A DNA stretch of 64,000 bases, from positions 6,139,798 to 6,203,797 of the forward strand of contig NZ_CP036261.1 of NCBI RefSeq assembly GCF_007741475.1. Direction: 5' to 3'. The translations under genes and the position numbers were made by a program. The stretch is from Rosistilla ulvae. GTDB lineage: Bacteria; Planctomycetota; Planctomycetia; Pirellulales; Pirellulaceae. Shown in pieces: positions 50,548 to 59,451 of this stretch. Each line of letters begins with the position of its first letter. Position 1 is the first letter of the stretch. Under the pieces are notes generated by a model. The model searched no databases. It saw nothing but the letters and a program-made list of their open reading frames with translations, and was not told where the DNA came from.

Positions 50548-52326
50548 ATGAACATAGCACGCCCGTTAACGACCGCCATCGCGCTGCTGTTGCTCGCCAG
50601 CTTCGCCGCCGCGCAACCGAAGACCCGCCAGGCGGAAAGCTATCCGCAGCATCCCGACGCTTTGCTCAAAGAAGGGGTTCCTGTCGGCACGATCACCAAG
50701 GGCGTGTTCAATGCTTCGCAGATCTATCCTGGAACGGTCCGCGATTATTGGGTCTATGTCCCCAAGCAATACGACGGATCCAAACCGGCAGCATTGATGG
50801 TCTTCCAAGACGGCGGTGGATACGCTCGCCGCGAGGGAGGCTACCGGATTCCGAACATCTTCGACAATCTGATCGCCGCCGGCGAGATGCCAGTTACGAT
50901 CGCCGTCTTCATCAATCCCGGTGTCGTTCCCGCCCCCAACGACAACGCACAATCGCGATTCAATCGGTCGTATGAATACGACAGCGTCGACGATAGCTAC
51001 GCCAACTTTCTGATCGACGAGATGCTGCCGTTTGTCGAGAAGGAACACAACGTTCAACTGACCGACGATCCCAATCTCCGCGCGATCTGCGGCAGCAGCT
51101 CCGGCGGCATCTGCGCCTACAACGTCGCTTGGCAGCGCCCCGATCATTTCCGCCGCGTCTTCACCACTGTCGGAACCTATGTCGGACTCCGCGGCGGACA
51201 CGAACTGGCGACGCTGGTCCGCAAGACCGAACCGAAGCCGCTGCGGATTTACCTGCAGGACGGATCGAACGATCTGAACATCTACGCCGGCGATTGGTGG
51301 ATGGCCAACCAGACTCTGTTGCGAGCGTTGCAGTGGGCTGGATATGAAGTCGAGCACACCTGGGGCGAAGGATTTCACAGTAGCAAGCATGGCACAGCGA
51401 TCATGCCCGACGTGATGCGTTGGTTGTGGAAAGACTTTGATACCCAACCGGTTAGCACGCATCTGGACCGATCCAACAGCGAAGCCAACAAATTCCTTGT
51501 CGATGGCGAAGGCTGGGAACTGGTTAGCGAAGGGCACAAGTGGGCCGAGGGCTTGGCGGTGACCGACGACGGTACGCTCTACTTTACCGACGTCCCGGCG
51601 AGCGAACTTTATAAGGTCACGCCCGACGGCGAGGTCAGCCTGATCGTCTCCGATACCGGAAAAACCAACGGGATCTCCCTGGGCCCCGACGGCCGACTGT
51701 ATGGTGCCGCCAGCGGTGCCCGCCAGATCCGCGCCTGGGATTTGAAGACCCTTGAGATGGAAGTCATCGCCGAGGGGACGACCAGCAACGACATCGTCGT
51801 CCGCCACGACGGCACGATCTATTACACCGATCCGCCAGCCGGCAAGATCTGGTCGCTCGACGCGAAGACGCGCGAGCGGAAGGCTGTCGACAATTTCAAA
51901 GACTGCAACGGGATTGGACTCAGCGCCGATCAGACTCAGTTGTTTGTCGGCCACTTCCCCGGGCGGTTCATCAACGCATTTCAGATCGCCGACGATGGAT
52001 CGCTGAAATACAAGCAGCCCTATTTCCACTTGGAGATCCCCGCCGCCGATCCTCGCGGGTTGTTGGATGGGATGTGTGTCTCCCAAGATGGTTGGCTGAT
52101 TTCCACAACGGCGATGGGCGTTCAGATCTGCGACCAACCGGGACGCTCGCATCTGATTTTGCCAATGCCTCCAGGTTCGCGACGTCCTAGCTACGCGACG
52201 TTTGGCGGTCCCGATCGCAAGACGCTGTACGTGGCCAATGTGGACAAGATCTATCGTCGCAAAACGCAGTTAGTCGGTGCCGACAACTGGAAACAACCCG
52301 TCAAACCACCCAAGCCACGACTGTAG
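50548..52326 (+). CDS. Exported esterase fused to SMP-30/gluconolactonase-like domain
   Basis: A 592-residue exported protein. M-N-I-A-R-P-L-T-T opens a signal peptide (cleavage near F-A-A-A-Q, about 23). Residues about 45-310 are an alpha/beta-hydrolase of the enterochelin-esterase/esterase D type: R-D-Y-W-V-Y-V-P, D-G-G-G-Y, nucleophile in C-G-S-S-S-G-G (about 183) and a late G-F-H-S-S-K-H giving the His. Residues about 325-580 are a six-bladed SMP-30-like propeller: W-A-E-G-L-A-V, N-G-I-S-L-G-P-D-G-R-L, N-D-I-V-V-R-H-D-G and N-G-I-G-L-S metal-site motifs. It may hydrolyse esters and lactones of sugars in sequence. trkA ends 82 bases upstream. Confidence 0.87.
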   Translation: MNIARPLTTAIALLLLASFAAAQPKTRQAESYPQHPDALLKEGVPVGTITKGVFNASQIYPGTVRDYWVYVPKQYDGSKPAALMVFQDGGGYARREGGYRIPNIFDNLIAAGEMPVTIAVFINPGVVPAPNDNAQSRFNRSYEYDSVDDSYANFLIDEMLPFVEKEHNVQLTDDPNLRAICGSSSGGICAYNVAWQRPDHFRRVFTTVGTYVGLRGGHELATLVRKTEPKPLRIYLQDGSNDLNIYAGDWWMANQTLLRALQWAGYEVEHTWGEGFHSSKHGTAIMPDVMRWLWKDFDTQPVSTHLDRSNSEANKFLVDGEGWELVSEGHKWAEGLAVTDDGTLYFTDVPASELYKVTPDGEVSLIVSDTGKTNGISLGPDGRLYGAASGARQIRAWDLKTLEMEVIAEGTTSNDIVVRHDGTIYYTDPPAGKIWSLDAKTRERKAVDNFKDCNGIGLSADQTQLFVGHFPGRFINAFQIADDGSLKYKQPYFHLEIPAADPRGLLDGMCVSQDGWLISTTAMGVQICDQPGRSHLILPMPPGSRRPSYATFGGPDRKTLYVANVDKIYRRKTQLVGADNWKQPVKPPKPRL

Positions 52327-52344
52327 GCGGAGAGCAAAGATTCG

Positions 52345-53100
52345 GTGATTGATTCGCCCGACAAGGACGAGCATGGCGGCGCGCCGGTGGCGCGCGTGTT
52401 AGTGGCTGTCTGCACATATAACGAACTGGACAGCTTGCCCGAATTGGTCGCTGGCATCCGCGCCGCCCTGCCGTCAGCCGACGTGCTGGTCGTCGACGAT
52501 GGGTCGCCCGATGGGACCGGCGAATGGGCTGCCGATAAGGCGGGGCGCGATCCTTGGTTCACAGTGATCCAACGCGGTCGCAAGCTTGGCCTCGGCAGCG
52601 CGATCGTCGCTGCGATGCGGCACGCCAGCGACGCGGGTTACGACTTCCTGGTCAATCTCGATGGCGACATGAGTCACGACCCGGTCGAAATTCCGAAGCT
52701 TGTCGACGTCGCCCATCGCGAACAGGCCGACGTCGTGATCGGTTCGCGCTACGTTCCCGGCGGAGCGATCGAAGGCTGGCCGATGTCGCGATTGGTGATC
52801 AGCGGTCTGCTGAATCGTGTCGCTCGGATCGCCTTGGGGCTGCAAGCCCGCGACTGCAGCGGAGCGTATCGATGTTACCGCGTCGACACGCTCGATAAAG
52901 TCGATCTCAACCGGATCCGCGCCAGCGGGTACGCGATGCTCGAAGAGATCTTGTGGCTGCTGACCCATCGCGATGCAAAGATCGTCGAAATTCCGATTCG
53001 CTTCGTCAACCGCGTTCAGGGTTCGTCGAAGCTGAGTCTCGGCGAGGCGGTGAAATCGATCGCCATGCTGGCTCGCATCGCCTGTTCGCCGCGACGCTAA
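52345..53100 (+). CDS. Dolichyl-phosphate-mannose-synthase-like GT2 glycosyltransferase
   Basis: A 251-residue GT-A fold glycosyltransferase starting at GTG. It has V-C-T-Y-N-E, V-V-D-D-G-S-P-D-G-T, N-L-D-G-D-M-S-H-D (the D-x-D metal site) and V-I-G-S-R-Y-V-P-G-G, all typical of polyprenyl-phosphate mannose/glucose synthases. There is no C-terminal transmembrane extension, so it resembles the short DPM1/Ppm1 form. It would load a sugar from a nucleotide donor onto a lipid phosphate. It begins 18 bases after the esterase gene. Confidence 0.9.
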   Translation: MIDSPDKDEHGGAPVARVLVAVCTYNELDSLPELVAGIRAALPSADVLVVDDGSPDGTGEWAADKAGRDPWFTVIQRGRKLGLGSAIVAAMRHASDAGYDFLVNLDGDMSHDPVEIPKLVDVAHREQADVVIGSRYVPGGAIEGWPMSRLVISGLLNRVARIALGLQARDCSGAYRCYRVDTLDKVDLNRIRASGYAMLEEILWLLTHRDAKIVEIPIRFVNRVQGSSKLSLGEAVKSIAMLARIACSPRR

Positions 53101-53136
53101 GCAGCAAGCAGGGAGTTTTCTCGTTTAACCACAATG

Positions 53137-53267
53137 CCGTTCAACGAAGGAGCCTCGGACCTTCGAAAGAATTAGCGGCGGGATGTAGTGGACGAGGTTA
53201 CGAGTCCCAGCGATTTGGTCTGACGCAAAAGGACTCGTAACCTCGTCCACTACGCATCGTTGAACGG
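53137..53267. repeat. Nested inverted repeat
   Basis: A perfect 23-bp inverted repeat (53185-53207 and 53231-53253, beginning GTAGTGGACGAGG) encloses a 23-base spacer. It is itself flanked by an 11-bp inverted repeat, CCGTTCAACGA at 53137-53147 and TCGTTGAACGG at 53257-53267. It may act as a terminator for the glycosyltransferase gene or be a small non-autonomous mobile element. Confidence 0.75.
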
Positions 53268-53273
53268 TATTGA

Positions 53274-53338
53274 GTTTAACCGCGCGGGCATCGCCCCGCG
53301 TTTTTCAAGGCCGCGCGGCCCGATGCCCGCGGTTAAAC
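53274..53338. repeat. Second palindromic element
   Basis: GTTTAACCGCGCGGGCATCG (53274-53293) pairs with CGATGCCCGCGGTTAAAC (53321-53338), with two unpaired bases and a loop containing a further GC-rich stem. It sits just after the nested repeat and just before the convergent KaiC-like gene, so it can serve as a terminator. It resembles interspersed palindromes rather than a gene-specific site. Confidence 0.7.
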
Positions 53339-53359
53339 GAAAAATACAATACGACCTGC

Positions 53360-54253
53360 TTAGCCGGCCGATAGCTGCAGGCCGGCCTCATCGATCTCGA
53401 ACAACCGCACGTTGTCATCGCACTGGCTGCCGCGATGTTTGGCGATGTAGAGACCTCGCCGCATCTGCAGCCCGTCGCGAATCTTGCCCATGTAGATCAA
53501 CGTGTTGGCCAATGCTCCCAGATCGCCGTTGGCTAGCGGGCGATCGATCAATTGATCGAGCATCGATTCGGGAGTTGTACACAACAGCAGGCAGGCGGCT
53601 TCGGAGTTGCTGTAGGCGTGGGCGGTCACTTGATCGGCAAAGTGCCGGAAGTCTTGACGCAGCAGATCGCGAGCGACCCAGTCGTGTTCCTGTCGCATCA
53701 CGCGATGGTAAGCGTATTCGAACAACTCCATCTGCAGCGAATCCTCGGGACGATCCGACGGTTCGATCCCATCGATCACAAACCGCCGCGTGCCGCGAAC
53801 CAGGTGACCGTACAGAAATCCAATCATCTTGTTCAGGCTGCGGTTCAATTGCCGCTGCCACTCGTTCCATTGATCGGGATCCATTTGATCGCGGACCACG
53901 CGGCGTCCGGAATACCCCAACATGTTCAGCGAGTTGGGCATCCGCACTTCCGAATCAAACACCCATTCATTGCCCGATCCCGACGGCATCGTATCGGGGG
54001 CGACGCTGCGCCAATCGGCATCGAACAGTCGCTGGGCATAACCGGCGTGGTTTTGCGAATCGCCTCGCGCACTCAGATCCAACATCGCGCCTTGCGGTTC
54101 GTTTTGCGAGCTGCCGGCAAACAGATAACTGATTCCAAGCTGCGTCTTGCCGATCCCGGTCGCCCCCGCGACAACCGTTAGCGTTCCTGGCAGCAAACCG
54201 CCGCCGAGCATTTGATCGAGTGTTGGATTTCCGGTGGAGAGGCGTTCGGGCAT
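53360..54253 (-). CDS. KaiC/RecA-like ATPase
   Basis: A 297-residue P-loop protein of the RAD55/KaiC type. The N-terminus G-N-P-T-L-D-Q-M-L-G-G-G-L-L-P-G precedes Walker A G-A-T-G-I-G-K-T (about 30-37). F-V-I-D-G-I-E-P is a plausible Walker B near 160. The rest includes an acidic helical part and a C-terminal region from C-L-L-L-C-T-T-P. There is only one ATPase domain, unlike KaiC, and no kinase-specific catalytic Glu pair could be confirmed. It follows the Hsp70-like gene by 13 bases, so the two are almost certainly cotranscribed. The role is unknown. Confidence 0.8.
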   Translation of the reverse strand: MPERLSTGNPTLDQMLGGGLLPGTLTVVAGATGIGKTQLGISYLFAGSSQNEPQGAMLDLSARGDSQNHAGYAQRLFDADWRSVAPDTMPSGSGNEWVFDSEVRMPNSLNMLGYSGRRVVRDQMDPDQWNEWQRQLNRSLNKMIGFLYGHLVRGTRRFVIDGIEPSDRPEDSLQMELFEYAYHRVMRQEHDWVARDLLRQDFRHFADQVTAHAYSNSEAACLLLCTTPESMLDQLIDRPLANGDLGALANTLIYMGKIRDGLQMRRGLYIAKHRGSQCDDNVRLFEIDEAGLQLSAG

Positions 54254-54266
54254 AGGTGGGCTCTGG

Positions 54267-56069
54267 CTATTTTTTCTTCTTCGCCATGCTTTTCAGCGAC
54301 GAAAAATCGGGCATCGGGGGAGCTGGAGAGGCTGATTCGGGAGTCGAATTTACAGCTTCCTGGGCAACGATCGCAGCTTCTTGGGGCGGGGCCACCTTGT
54401 GCTTCTTGCCAACATGCTTGGCATCGGTTCGCAAGGCAAACTCCGTTGCTTGATCGTCGCTCGAATCTTCTGGACTGTCCAGGCCCCTCGAAGGTTCACT
54501 CTTTTGCGACGGCGAGAGGGAATCGACCGAACTGTCGGGCATCCCGTCGGCGATTCGCTGCCGCCAATAATCGAAGGTGTCGGGCGTCAGGCCAGCATCG
54601 CGATTCAGAGTCAAGCGAACCTGGCGATCGATATCGGGCATCGTCGCCGTCACCCGCAAGCGTCCATCGCCGCTGTAGCGAAACTGAACATCGACCGAAG
54701 TTCCCTGCGGCAGCGAATCGGGCAGTTCGTCGATCACGCAGTTTCCGATCTGCGTGGCGTCGTTGCCGCTATCGTCTCCCCCTTCGACGACCTGGATTTT
54801 GACGCTGCTTTGGTCGGGCTGGTGGGTGCGAAAGCGAACCGTTCGTTTAGCCGGCAGTGCGTTGTTGCGAGGGATCATGATCTGCCGCCGCGGCCGTCCG
54901 GTCGCGTTTTCGATCGCCAAGACGCCCAGGTCGTGGGAGTTGACGTTACTGACCGACATCCCCGCGATCTTGCTCCCTCCGCTGCGCAGCAACAAACCCG
55001 CGTACAATGCCGCTCCCTGCCCAATCGCTTCGTCGGGAGACAACGTGCGGTCGACCTGCTGCCCCGTCGCCGCTTCGACAGCCGCCTGGATCATCGGCAT
55101 CCGAGTCGATCCGCCGACAAGGATGATCCGCGACAGTTCCCCCATCGACAGCCGAGCATCGCGGACCGCCATCTGCATCGTCAGGATCGTGCGGTCGACA
55201 AGGTCCGATGTCAAAAACTCAAACTTCTCTCGCGACAGCGGCAGCTTGAACCGATGCCCTTCGTGAGTGAACACGATCGGGAACTCATCGCGCTGACACA
55301 ACGCGTGTTTTGCCAACGTCGCCTTCTTGGTCAACTCTTGAGCCAACGCGGGATCGTCACGCGGATCGCAATCGTGCTGCAGCATGAACTGTTCACAGGC
55401 GTAGTCGACGATCCGTGCGTCCCAGTCGATGCCACCGAGATAGACATCCCCGGCGGTTGCCAACGCCCGGTACTGCATCCCATCGATTTCCATCACCGTC
55501 ACGTCAAACGTCCCGCCGCCAAGATCGTAGACCAGCACGCGGCGGCGATGTTCGCTGGTCCCATCGCTGGCCAGGAATCCCGACTGCACGCCATACGCGA
55601 TCGCCGCGGCGGTCGGTTCGTTGATGATGTCCAGAATTTCCAAACCGATCAAACGGCCGGCATCCTGCGTCGCCTTGCGGCACGGTTCGTTGAAGAAGGC
55701 GGGAACTGTCACCACCGCTTTGGTAATCTGCCCCAGTCGCGGCTGTGCGTCGTCGATCAACTTCTTCAAGACCAACGCTTGAACGACTTCGGGCGGAAGC
55801 GATTCACCGCGAATCTGTTTTTCATAAGCCTGCTCTCCAACATCCCGCTTGGCAAACAAGGCCAACCGCTCCGGTTCGATCGTCCCCGCCTCGATCGCCT
55901 CGCACCCAACCACCGGTCGCGATCGGTCGAAGAAGACGGCACTGGGGGTTGTCAGATCACCCTCGGCATTGGGAACGGTCTGCGGTCGCCCGTCGCTGTC
56001 CAAGTAGGCGAGTGATGAAAACGTAGTCCCCAGATCGATCCCAACCGCAAGATGTTTTGGAGTCGTCAT
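54267..56069 (-). CDS. Hsp70/DnaK-family chaperone without lid domain
   Basis: A 600-residue Hsp70 relative with SD AAAGGCGA. The actin-like ATPase (1-385) is intact: G-I-D-L-G-T-T-F-S-S (10-19), N-E-P-T-A-A-A-I-A-Y, Y-D-L-G-G-G-T-F-D-V and L-V-G-G-S-T-R-M-P. A shortened beta substrate-binding region follows (about 395-500: V-L-A-I-E-N, R-N-N-A-L-P-A, D-V-Q-F-R-Y-S-G-D-G-R). The alpha lid is replaced by an acidic, Ser/Asp/Pro-rich tail ending K-K-K-K. No dnaJ or grpE is adjacent, so it is not the housekeeping dnaK. The tight pairing with the KaiC-like gene implies a dedicated function. Confidence 0.9.
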   Translation of the reverse strand: MTTPKHLAVGIDLGTTFSSLAYLDSDGRPQTVPNAEGDLTTPSAVFFDRSRPVVGCEAIEAGTIEPERLALFAKRDVGEQAYEKQIRGESLPPEVVQALVLKKLIDDAQPRLGQITKAVVTVPAFFNEPCRKATQDAGRLIGLEILDIINEPTAAAIAYGVQSGFLASDGTSEHRRRVLVYDLGGGTFDVTVMEIDGMQYRALATAGDVYLGGIDWDARIVDYACEQFMLQHDCDPRDDPALAQELTKKATLAKHALCQRDEFPIVFTHEGHRFKLPLSREKFEFLTSDLVDRTILTMQMAVRDARLSMGELSRIILVGGSTRMPMIQAAVEAATGQQVDRTLSPDEAIGQGAALYAGLLLRSGGSKIAGMSVSNVNSHDLGVLAIENATGRPRRQIMIPRNNALPAKRTVRFRTHQPDQSSVKIQVVEGGDDSGNDATQIGNCVIDELPDSLPQGTSVDVQFRYSGDGRLRVTATMPDIDRQVRLTLNRDAGLTPDTFDYWRQRIADGMPDSSVDSLSPSQKSEPSRGLDSPEDSSDDQATEFALRTDAKHVGKKHKVAPPQEAAIVAQEAVNSTPESASPAPPMPDFSSLKSMAKKKK

Positions 56070-56396
56070 AATAGTTCGCCTTTGGACGCGGAAGAGCTGA
56101 CGTCGACGCGAACCGTATCCTATCGCGAGCCTCGAGGACGATCAAACGTTTTGTTGTGTCCGATCAAAATCGCACGGCACTCACCTCCAAGTGCAGCACA
56201 CTCAGGACGGTCAGGGAACAAGAGAACTGATCCAGACAACCGATTGAAACAGTGCGATGCTCTGACGGCGAGATCGAATCGATGCGTCAGGGGCCCGCCC
56301 CCCCAGAAAAATCGCAAGGCTCGTCGCAGCAGGTCCCCAAGGCGAAGGCTTTCACTGCGATTGGACTCGCTAGCCTTACTTCCGAATGACTTCGCT
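56070..56396. other. Intergenic region upstream of the Hsp70-like gene
   Basis: A 327-base spacer between the Hsp70-like start and the end of the EF-hand esterase gene, both on the minus strand. No gene, CIRCE-type heat-shock repeat (TTAGCACTC-N9-GAGTGCTAA) or strong terminator was seen. Confidence 0.45.
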
Positions 56397-57509
56397 CTAT
56401 TCTTGCGACGATTGGGATCCCACCGTCCGCAACAGAAACTCCAACTGCATCTCGCGGATCTCCGGTTCGGCAAATTCGCGACCGCCGTGCCCCGCCCCTT
56501 CGATCAGATGCAGTTTGCTGTCGACTCCCGCCCCCTGCAACGCCTTGTAGATCGCTTCGCTTTGATTCGCTGGAACCGTTCGATCGTTGCTGCCGTGAAT
56601 GATCAGAAAGGGAGGATCGCTTTCGTCGACGTAGTGGATCGGATTCGCTTTTTCAGCGGCATCGAGTCGCTTGAGGACTTCGCCCCCCAGCAGTCTCGTT
56701 TCGGGCGAGTTCGATCGCGCATGCGATTCGTAGCCGGGTGTTTGGACGAACTGCACCAGGTCGGTCGGGCCATAGAGATCGACAACCGCTTGCACATCGC
56801 TTCGCTGATCCGCCCAACCGCCGATCCCTTCCAAATCCGCAGCGCCCGCCGAAGTCCCGATCAACGCCGCCAAATGACCACCTGCGGAACTGCCCCCCAC
56901 CGCGATTCGCTTGACATCGATATTGTATTTTTTTGCATTCGCTCGCAGGTAGCGGATCGCACACTTGCAGTCTTCGATCTGCGCCGGAAAGATCGCTTCC
57001 CCCGACAACCGATACTCGATCGTCGCCCCCACAAACCCGCTGCGCACCGCCGGAATCACCTGCTGAACGCCGCCATCCTTGTTGCCTGCCATCCAACCAC
57101 CTCCGTGGAGCCAGACGTAGACCGGCAGCGGTTGATCCGCTGGTTCTTTGGGCAGCACCAGATGCATCGTCAGGTCGCGTCCGCCACCTTGTCCATACAC
57201 CACATCGCGCATCACTTGGACGTCATCGAGGGTCTTCATGCCAGAGCGTTCTCGGCGCGGCTGCATTGAAAAGTCCTTGCGAGTGAGCATGTCATCCCCA
57301 TCGCGATCCAATCGATCAAACAATCGCAACGGTCCGCGAAACTCATCGCGGCTGACCATTCCATCTTGGTTCTGATCGTCGCGCTGCACGCGTTCATAGA
57401 TCCCTAGAGCTGGAGCGTGGTTCGCCGGTCCATCGGATTGTCCAAGCGAGGTCGTCGCCCAACAGACGATCAAACTTGCGGTCAGCGCCATCGATTTTAC
57501 GTGTTGCAT
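56397..57509 (-). CDS. Secreted esterase/lipase with N-terminal EF-hands
   Basis: A 370-residue exported alpha/beta-hydrolase. A signal peptide (M-A-L-T-A-S-L-I-V core, cleavage near S-L-G-Q) is followed by two calcium-binding EF-hand loops, D-Q-N-Q-D-G-M-V-S-R-D-E-F (about 45-57) and D-R-D-G-D-D-M-L-T-R-K-D-F (about 68-80). The hydrolase (about 100-360) has the oxyanion motif H-G-G-G-W, nucleophile in G-G-S-S-A-G-G (about 209), D in G-S-N-D-R-T-V and catalytic His in G-A-G-H-G-G, as in BD-FAE/HSL-type carboxylesterases. An ATG seven codons downstream is an alternative start. The substrate is likely a plant or algal polysaccharide ester, by inference only. Confidence 0.9.
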   Translation of the reverse strand: MQHVKSMALTASLIVCWATTSLGQSDGPANHAPALGIYERVQRDDQNQDGMVSRDEFRGPLRLFDRLDRDGDDMLTRKDFSMQPRRERSGMKTLDDVQVMRDVVYGQGGGRDLTMHLVLPKEPADQPLPVYVWLHGGGWMAGNKDGGVQQVIPAVRSGFVGATIEYRLSGEAIFPAQIEDCKCAIRYLRANAKKYNIDVKRIAVGGSSAGGHLAALIGTSAGAADLEGIGGWADQRSDVQAVVDLYGPTDLVQFVQTPGYESHARSNSPETRLLGGEVLKRLDAAEKANPIHYVDESDPPFLIIHGSNDRTVPANQSEAIYKALQGAGVDSKLHLIEGAGHGGREFAEPEIREMQLEFLLRTVGSQSSQE

Positions 57510-57762
57510 TGGATCGGAACCTCAAAAAGTTAAGCATCAGCCGACATTCAAACCTTAAAACGACTGCTCCCTGCATCGCTTGAACCCACGTCGCCCCTCT
57601 CGGTTCCGCGCCATCTGCCGCTCCTCTTGGAATCTAGCCCGATTATACCAACCGACAGAAACCGATCCGTCTGCCCCGTTTCTTACCACCGATATTAAAT
57701 TCTTCCAGCGACAGCGAGGGTTCTTAGCAAAAAATGCGCCTCGGATCTCGCGGTTAGAAGCC

Positions 57763-57792
57763 TTTAACGCGGGTGGGCGGATTTCCTATAAT
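57763..57792 (+). promoter_or_regulatory. Candidate sigma-70 promoter of the nfeD-like gene
   Basis: TATAAT at 57787-57792 is a perfect -10 hexamer, with TTTAAC at 57763-57768 (18-base spacer) as a poor -35. It lies 48 bases upstream of the chosen ATG. This argues against the ATG at 57802, which would leave almost no leader. Confidence 0.5.
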
Positions 57793-57840
57793 GGAAACAC
57801 GATGCGTTGCCACTGGCGGATTAATGGAAGCGAGACTCTG

Positions 57841-59370
57841 ATGTTCGGGAATATCGTTCGCAGCCTCGGGCTGATCTTACTGTTTGGAGCTTCGCCGCTG
57901 AGCGGCTGGGCTCAGGAACCGGAAGCGAAACCGCCAGCAGCCGAAAAGCCGGCGGCGGCGACCGCTGTCGTGATTCCGTTGCATGGTGAGATCACGCCGC
58001 TGACCGGTGCGTTCCTGGATCGCAAGCTGGAAGAGGCTCGCGAAATGGGAGTCGATGTGGTGATCATCGACATCGACAGCCCCGGCGGGTTTGCCGACGT
58101 CAGCTTCGATATCGCCCGGCGGCTGCGCGATCTGAAGTGGGCCAAGACGGTGGCCTATGTCGAGGACCAAGCGATCAGCGGAGCGGCGATCGCAGCGCTC
58201 GGATGCGACGAGATCATCATGCGTCCCGGCGCGATGTTGGGAGACGCCGGTGTGATCGCTCAAGAGATCTTGGGCGGCCCGTTCAAATACGCTCCCGAAA
58301 AAATCCTCAGCAAGATGGTGGCGGACATTCGCGAAGTCGCCGATGCCGGTGGCCGACCGCCAGCGCTTGCCGAAGCGATGATGCATAAAGATGTCCAGGT
58401 CTTCCAAGCGACACACAAACAGGACGGGCGCGTTTGGTATTACACCAAAGCCGAATGGGATTCGTTGCCCGACGCGGAGGATTGGGAACAGGGCAAGCCG
58501 GTGATGGAGGCTCGCGAAAATACGTTCTTAACCGTCACCGGTAAGCGAGCCGTCGAACTGCAGATCGCCAACGGCCTGGCCGATTCCAAAACCGAACTCT
58601 ACGAACAACTGGGAATCGCCAAAGAGCCCAAGGTGCTCGCCCAAACCGGCATCGATACCTTGGTCTGGGTGTTGAACCTGCCGCTGATTACGTTCCTGTT
58701 ATTCGTGATCGGTCTGTTGGCGATCTTCATCGAATTCAGTGCCCCTGGTTTGGGAATGGGGGGCCTCGTCTCGACGCTCTGTTTTGGACTCTTCTTCTGG
58801 AGTCGCTTTCTGGGAGGCACATCGGGCTGGTTAGAGGTGACGCTGTTTGCCGTTGGGCTGATCTTCATCGCGTGTGAGATTTTCGTGATTCCAGGCTTTG
58901 GTGTTCCCGGGATCTCCGGCTTCCTGCTGGTTCTGGGATCGCTGGTGATGGCGTCCCGAAACGTCGTCTGGCCCGAGAGCACACGCGATCTGATGCAGCT
59001 GAACAAGACGCTGGCGACCGTCGGTGCGTCGATGATCGCCTTTGTTGTGTTGGCGATGGTCGGCAGCCGCTATCTGCTGGACTTTCCGCTCTTCCGCCGG
59101 ATCGCCCTGTTGCCGCCAGAGGTCGACGACCAAGCGGCTGCCGTCGCCGTGGGGACTGCCTATTCCGCTTCGAATCGGCCGGCAGCTTGGGAACAGGTCG
59201 ACGTCGGCGATGCGGGAATCGCCACCTCACCACTGCGTCCGGCAGGGAAAGCCGCCTTTGGCGACGAACTGGTCGACGTGATCACCGAAGGAGAATTTGT
59301 CGAAGCGGGCAAAGGGGTGAAGATCGTTCAGAAGCACGGCACCCGCGTGGTCGTCCGTTCGACCACTTGA
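57841..59370 (+). CDS. NfeD-type membrane serine protease
   Basis: A 509-residue membrane protein of the long NfeD (NfeD1b) group. The chosen ATG opens a signal peptide (M-F-G-N-I-V-R, cleavage near G-W-A-Q, about 24). Residues about 40-260 are a ClpP/crotonase-like protease with D-I-D-S-P-G-G and a Ser in Q-A-I-S-G-A-A-I-A (about 119) matching the family nucleophile; P-G-A-M-L-G-D-A-G follows. Five hydrophobic helices lie at about 280-420. The C-terminus (about 445-509) is the OB-fold NfeD domain with G-K-A-A-F-G-D-E and V-D-V-I-T-E-G-E-F. Partners are usually SPFH/stomatin proteins; none is adjacent. Confidence 0.9.
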   Translation: MFGNIVRSLGLILLFGASPLSGWAQEPEAKPPAAEKPAAATAVVIPLHGEITPLTGAFLDRKLEEAREMGVDVVIIDIDSPGGFADVSFDIARRLRDLKWAKTVAYVEDQAISGAAIAALGCDEIIMRPGAMLGDAGVIAQEILGGPFKYAPEKILSKMVADIREVADAGGRPPALAEAMMHKDVQVFQATHKQDGRVWYYTKAEWDSLPDAEDWEQGKPVMEARENTFLTVTGKRAVELQIANGLADSKTELYEQLGIAKEPKVLAQTGIDTLVWVLNLPLITFLLFVIGLLAIFIEFSAPGLGMGGLVSTLCFGLFFWSRFLGGTSGWLEVTLFAVGLIFIACEIFVIPGFGVPGISGFLLVLGSLVMASRNVVWPESTRDLMQLNKTLATVGASMIAFVVLAMVGSRYLLDFPLFRRIALLPPEVDDQAAAVAVGTAYSASNRPAAWEQVDVGDAGIATSPLRPAGKAAFGDELVDVITEGEFVEAGKGVKIVQKHGTRVVVRSTT

Positions 59371-59378
59371 TTCGAAAA

Positions 59379-59435
59379 CGCTGGGGGGCGTTGTCGGGCT
59401 TCGCTTCGATCGAAGCGAAGCCGACTGTCCCAGCG
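59379..59435. terminator. Long hairpin between convergent nfeD-like and fumC genes
   Basis: A 24-base perfect palindrome at 59398-59421 (GCTTCGCTTCGA and its complement) is extended by GTCGG/CCGAC pairing and an outer CGCTGGG (59379-59385) / CCCAGCG (59429-59435) stem. No T-run is present. It probably limits read-through in both directions. Confidence 0.6.
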
Positions 59436-59451
59436 ACGCGTCCCGCAACGA

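Noticed and set aside
50566-52152. 528-codon open frame on the minus strand
   Set aside because: Antisense to the esterase/SMP-30 gene; no domain or SD.
54381-56015. 544-codon open frame on the plus strand
   Set aside because: Antisense to the Hsp70-like gene; Arg/His/Asp-rich translation without motifs.
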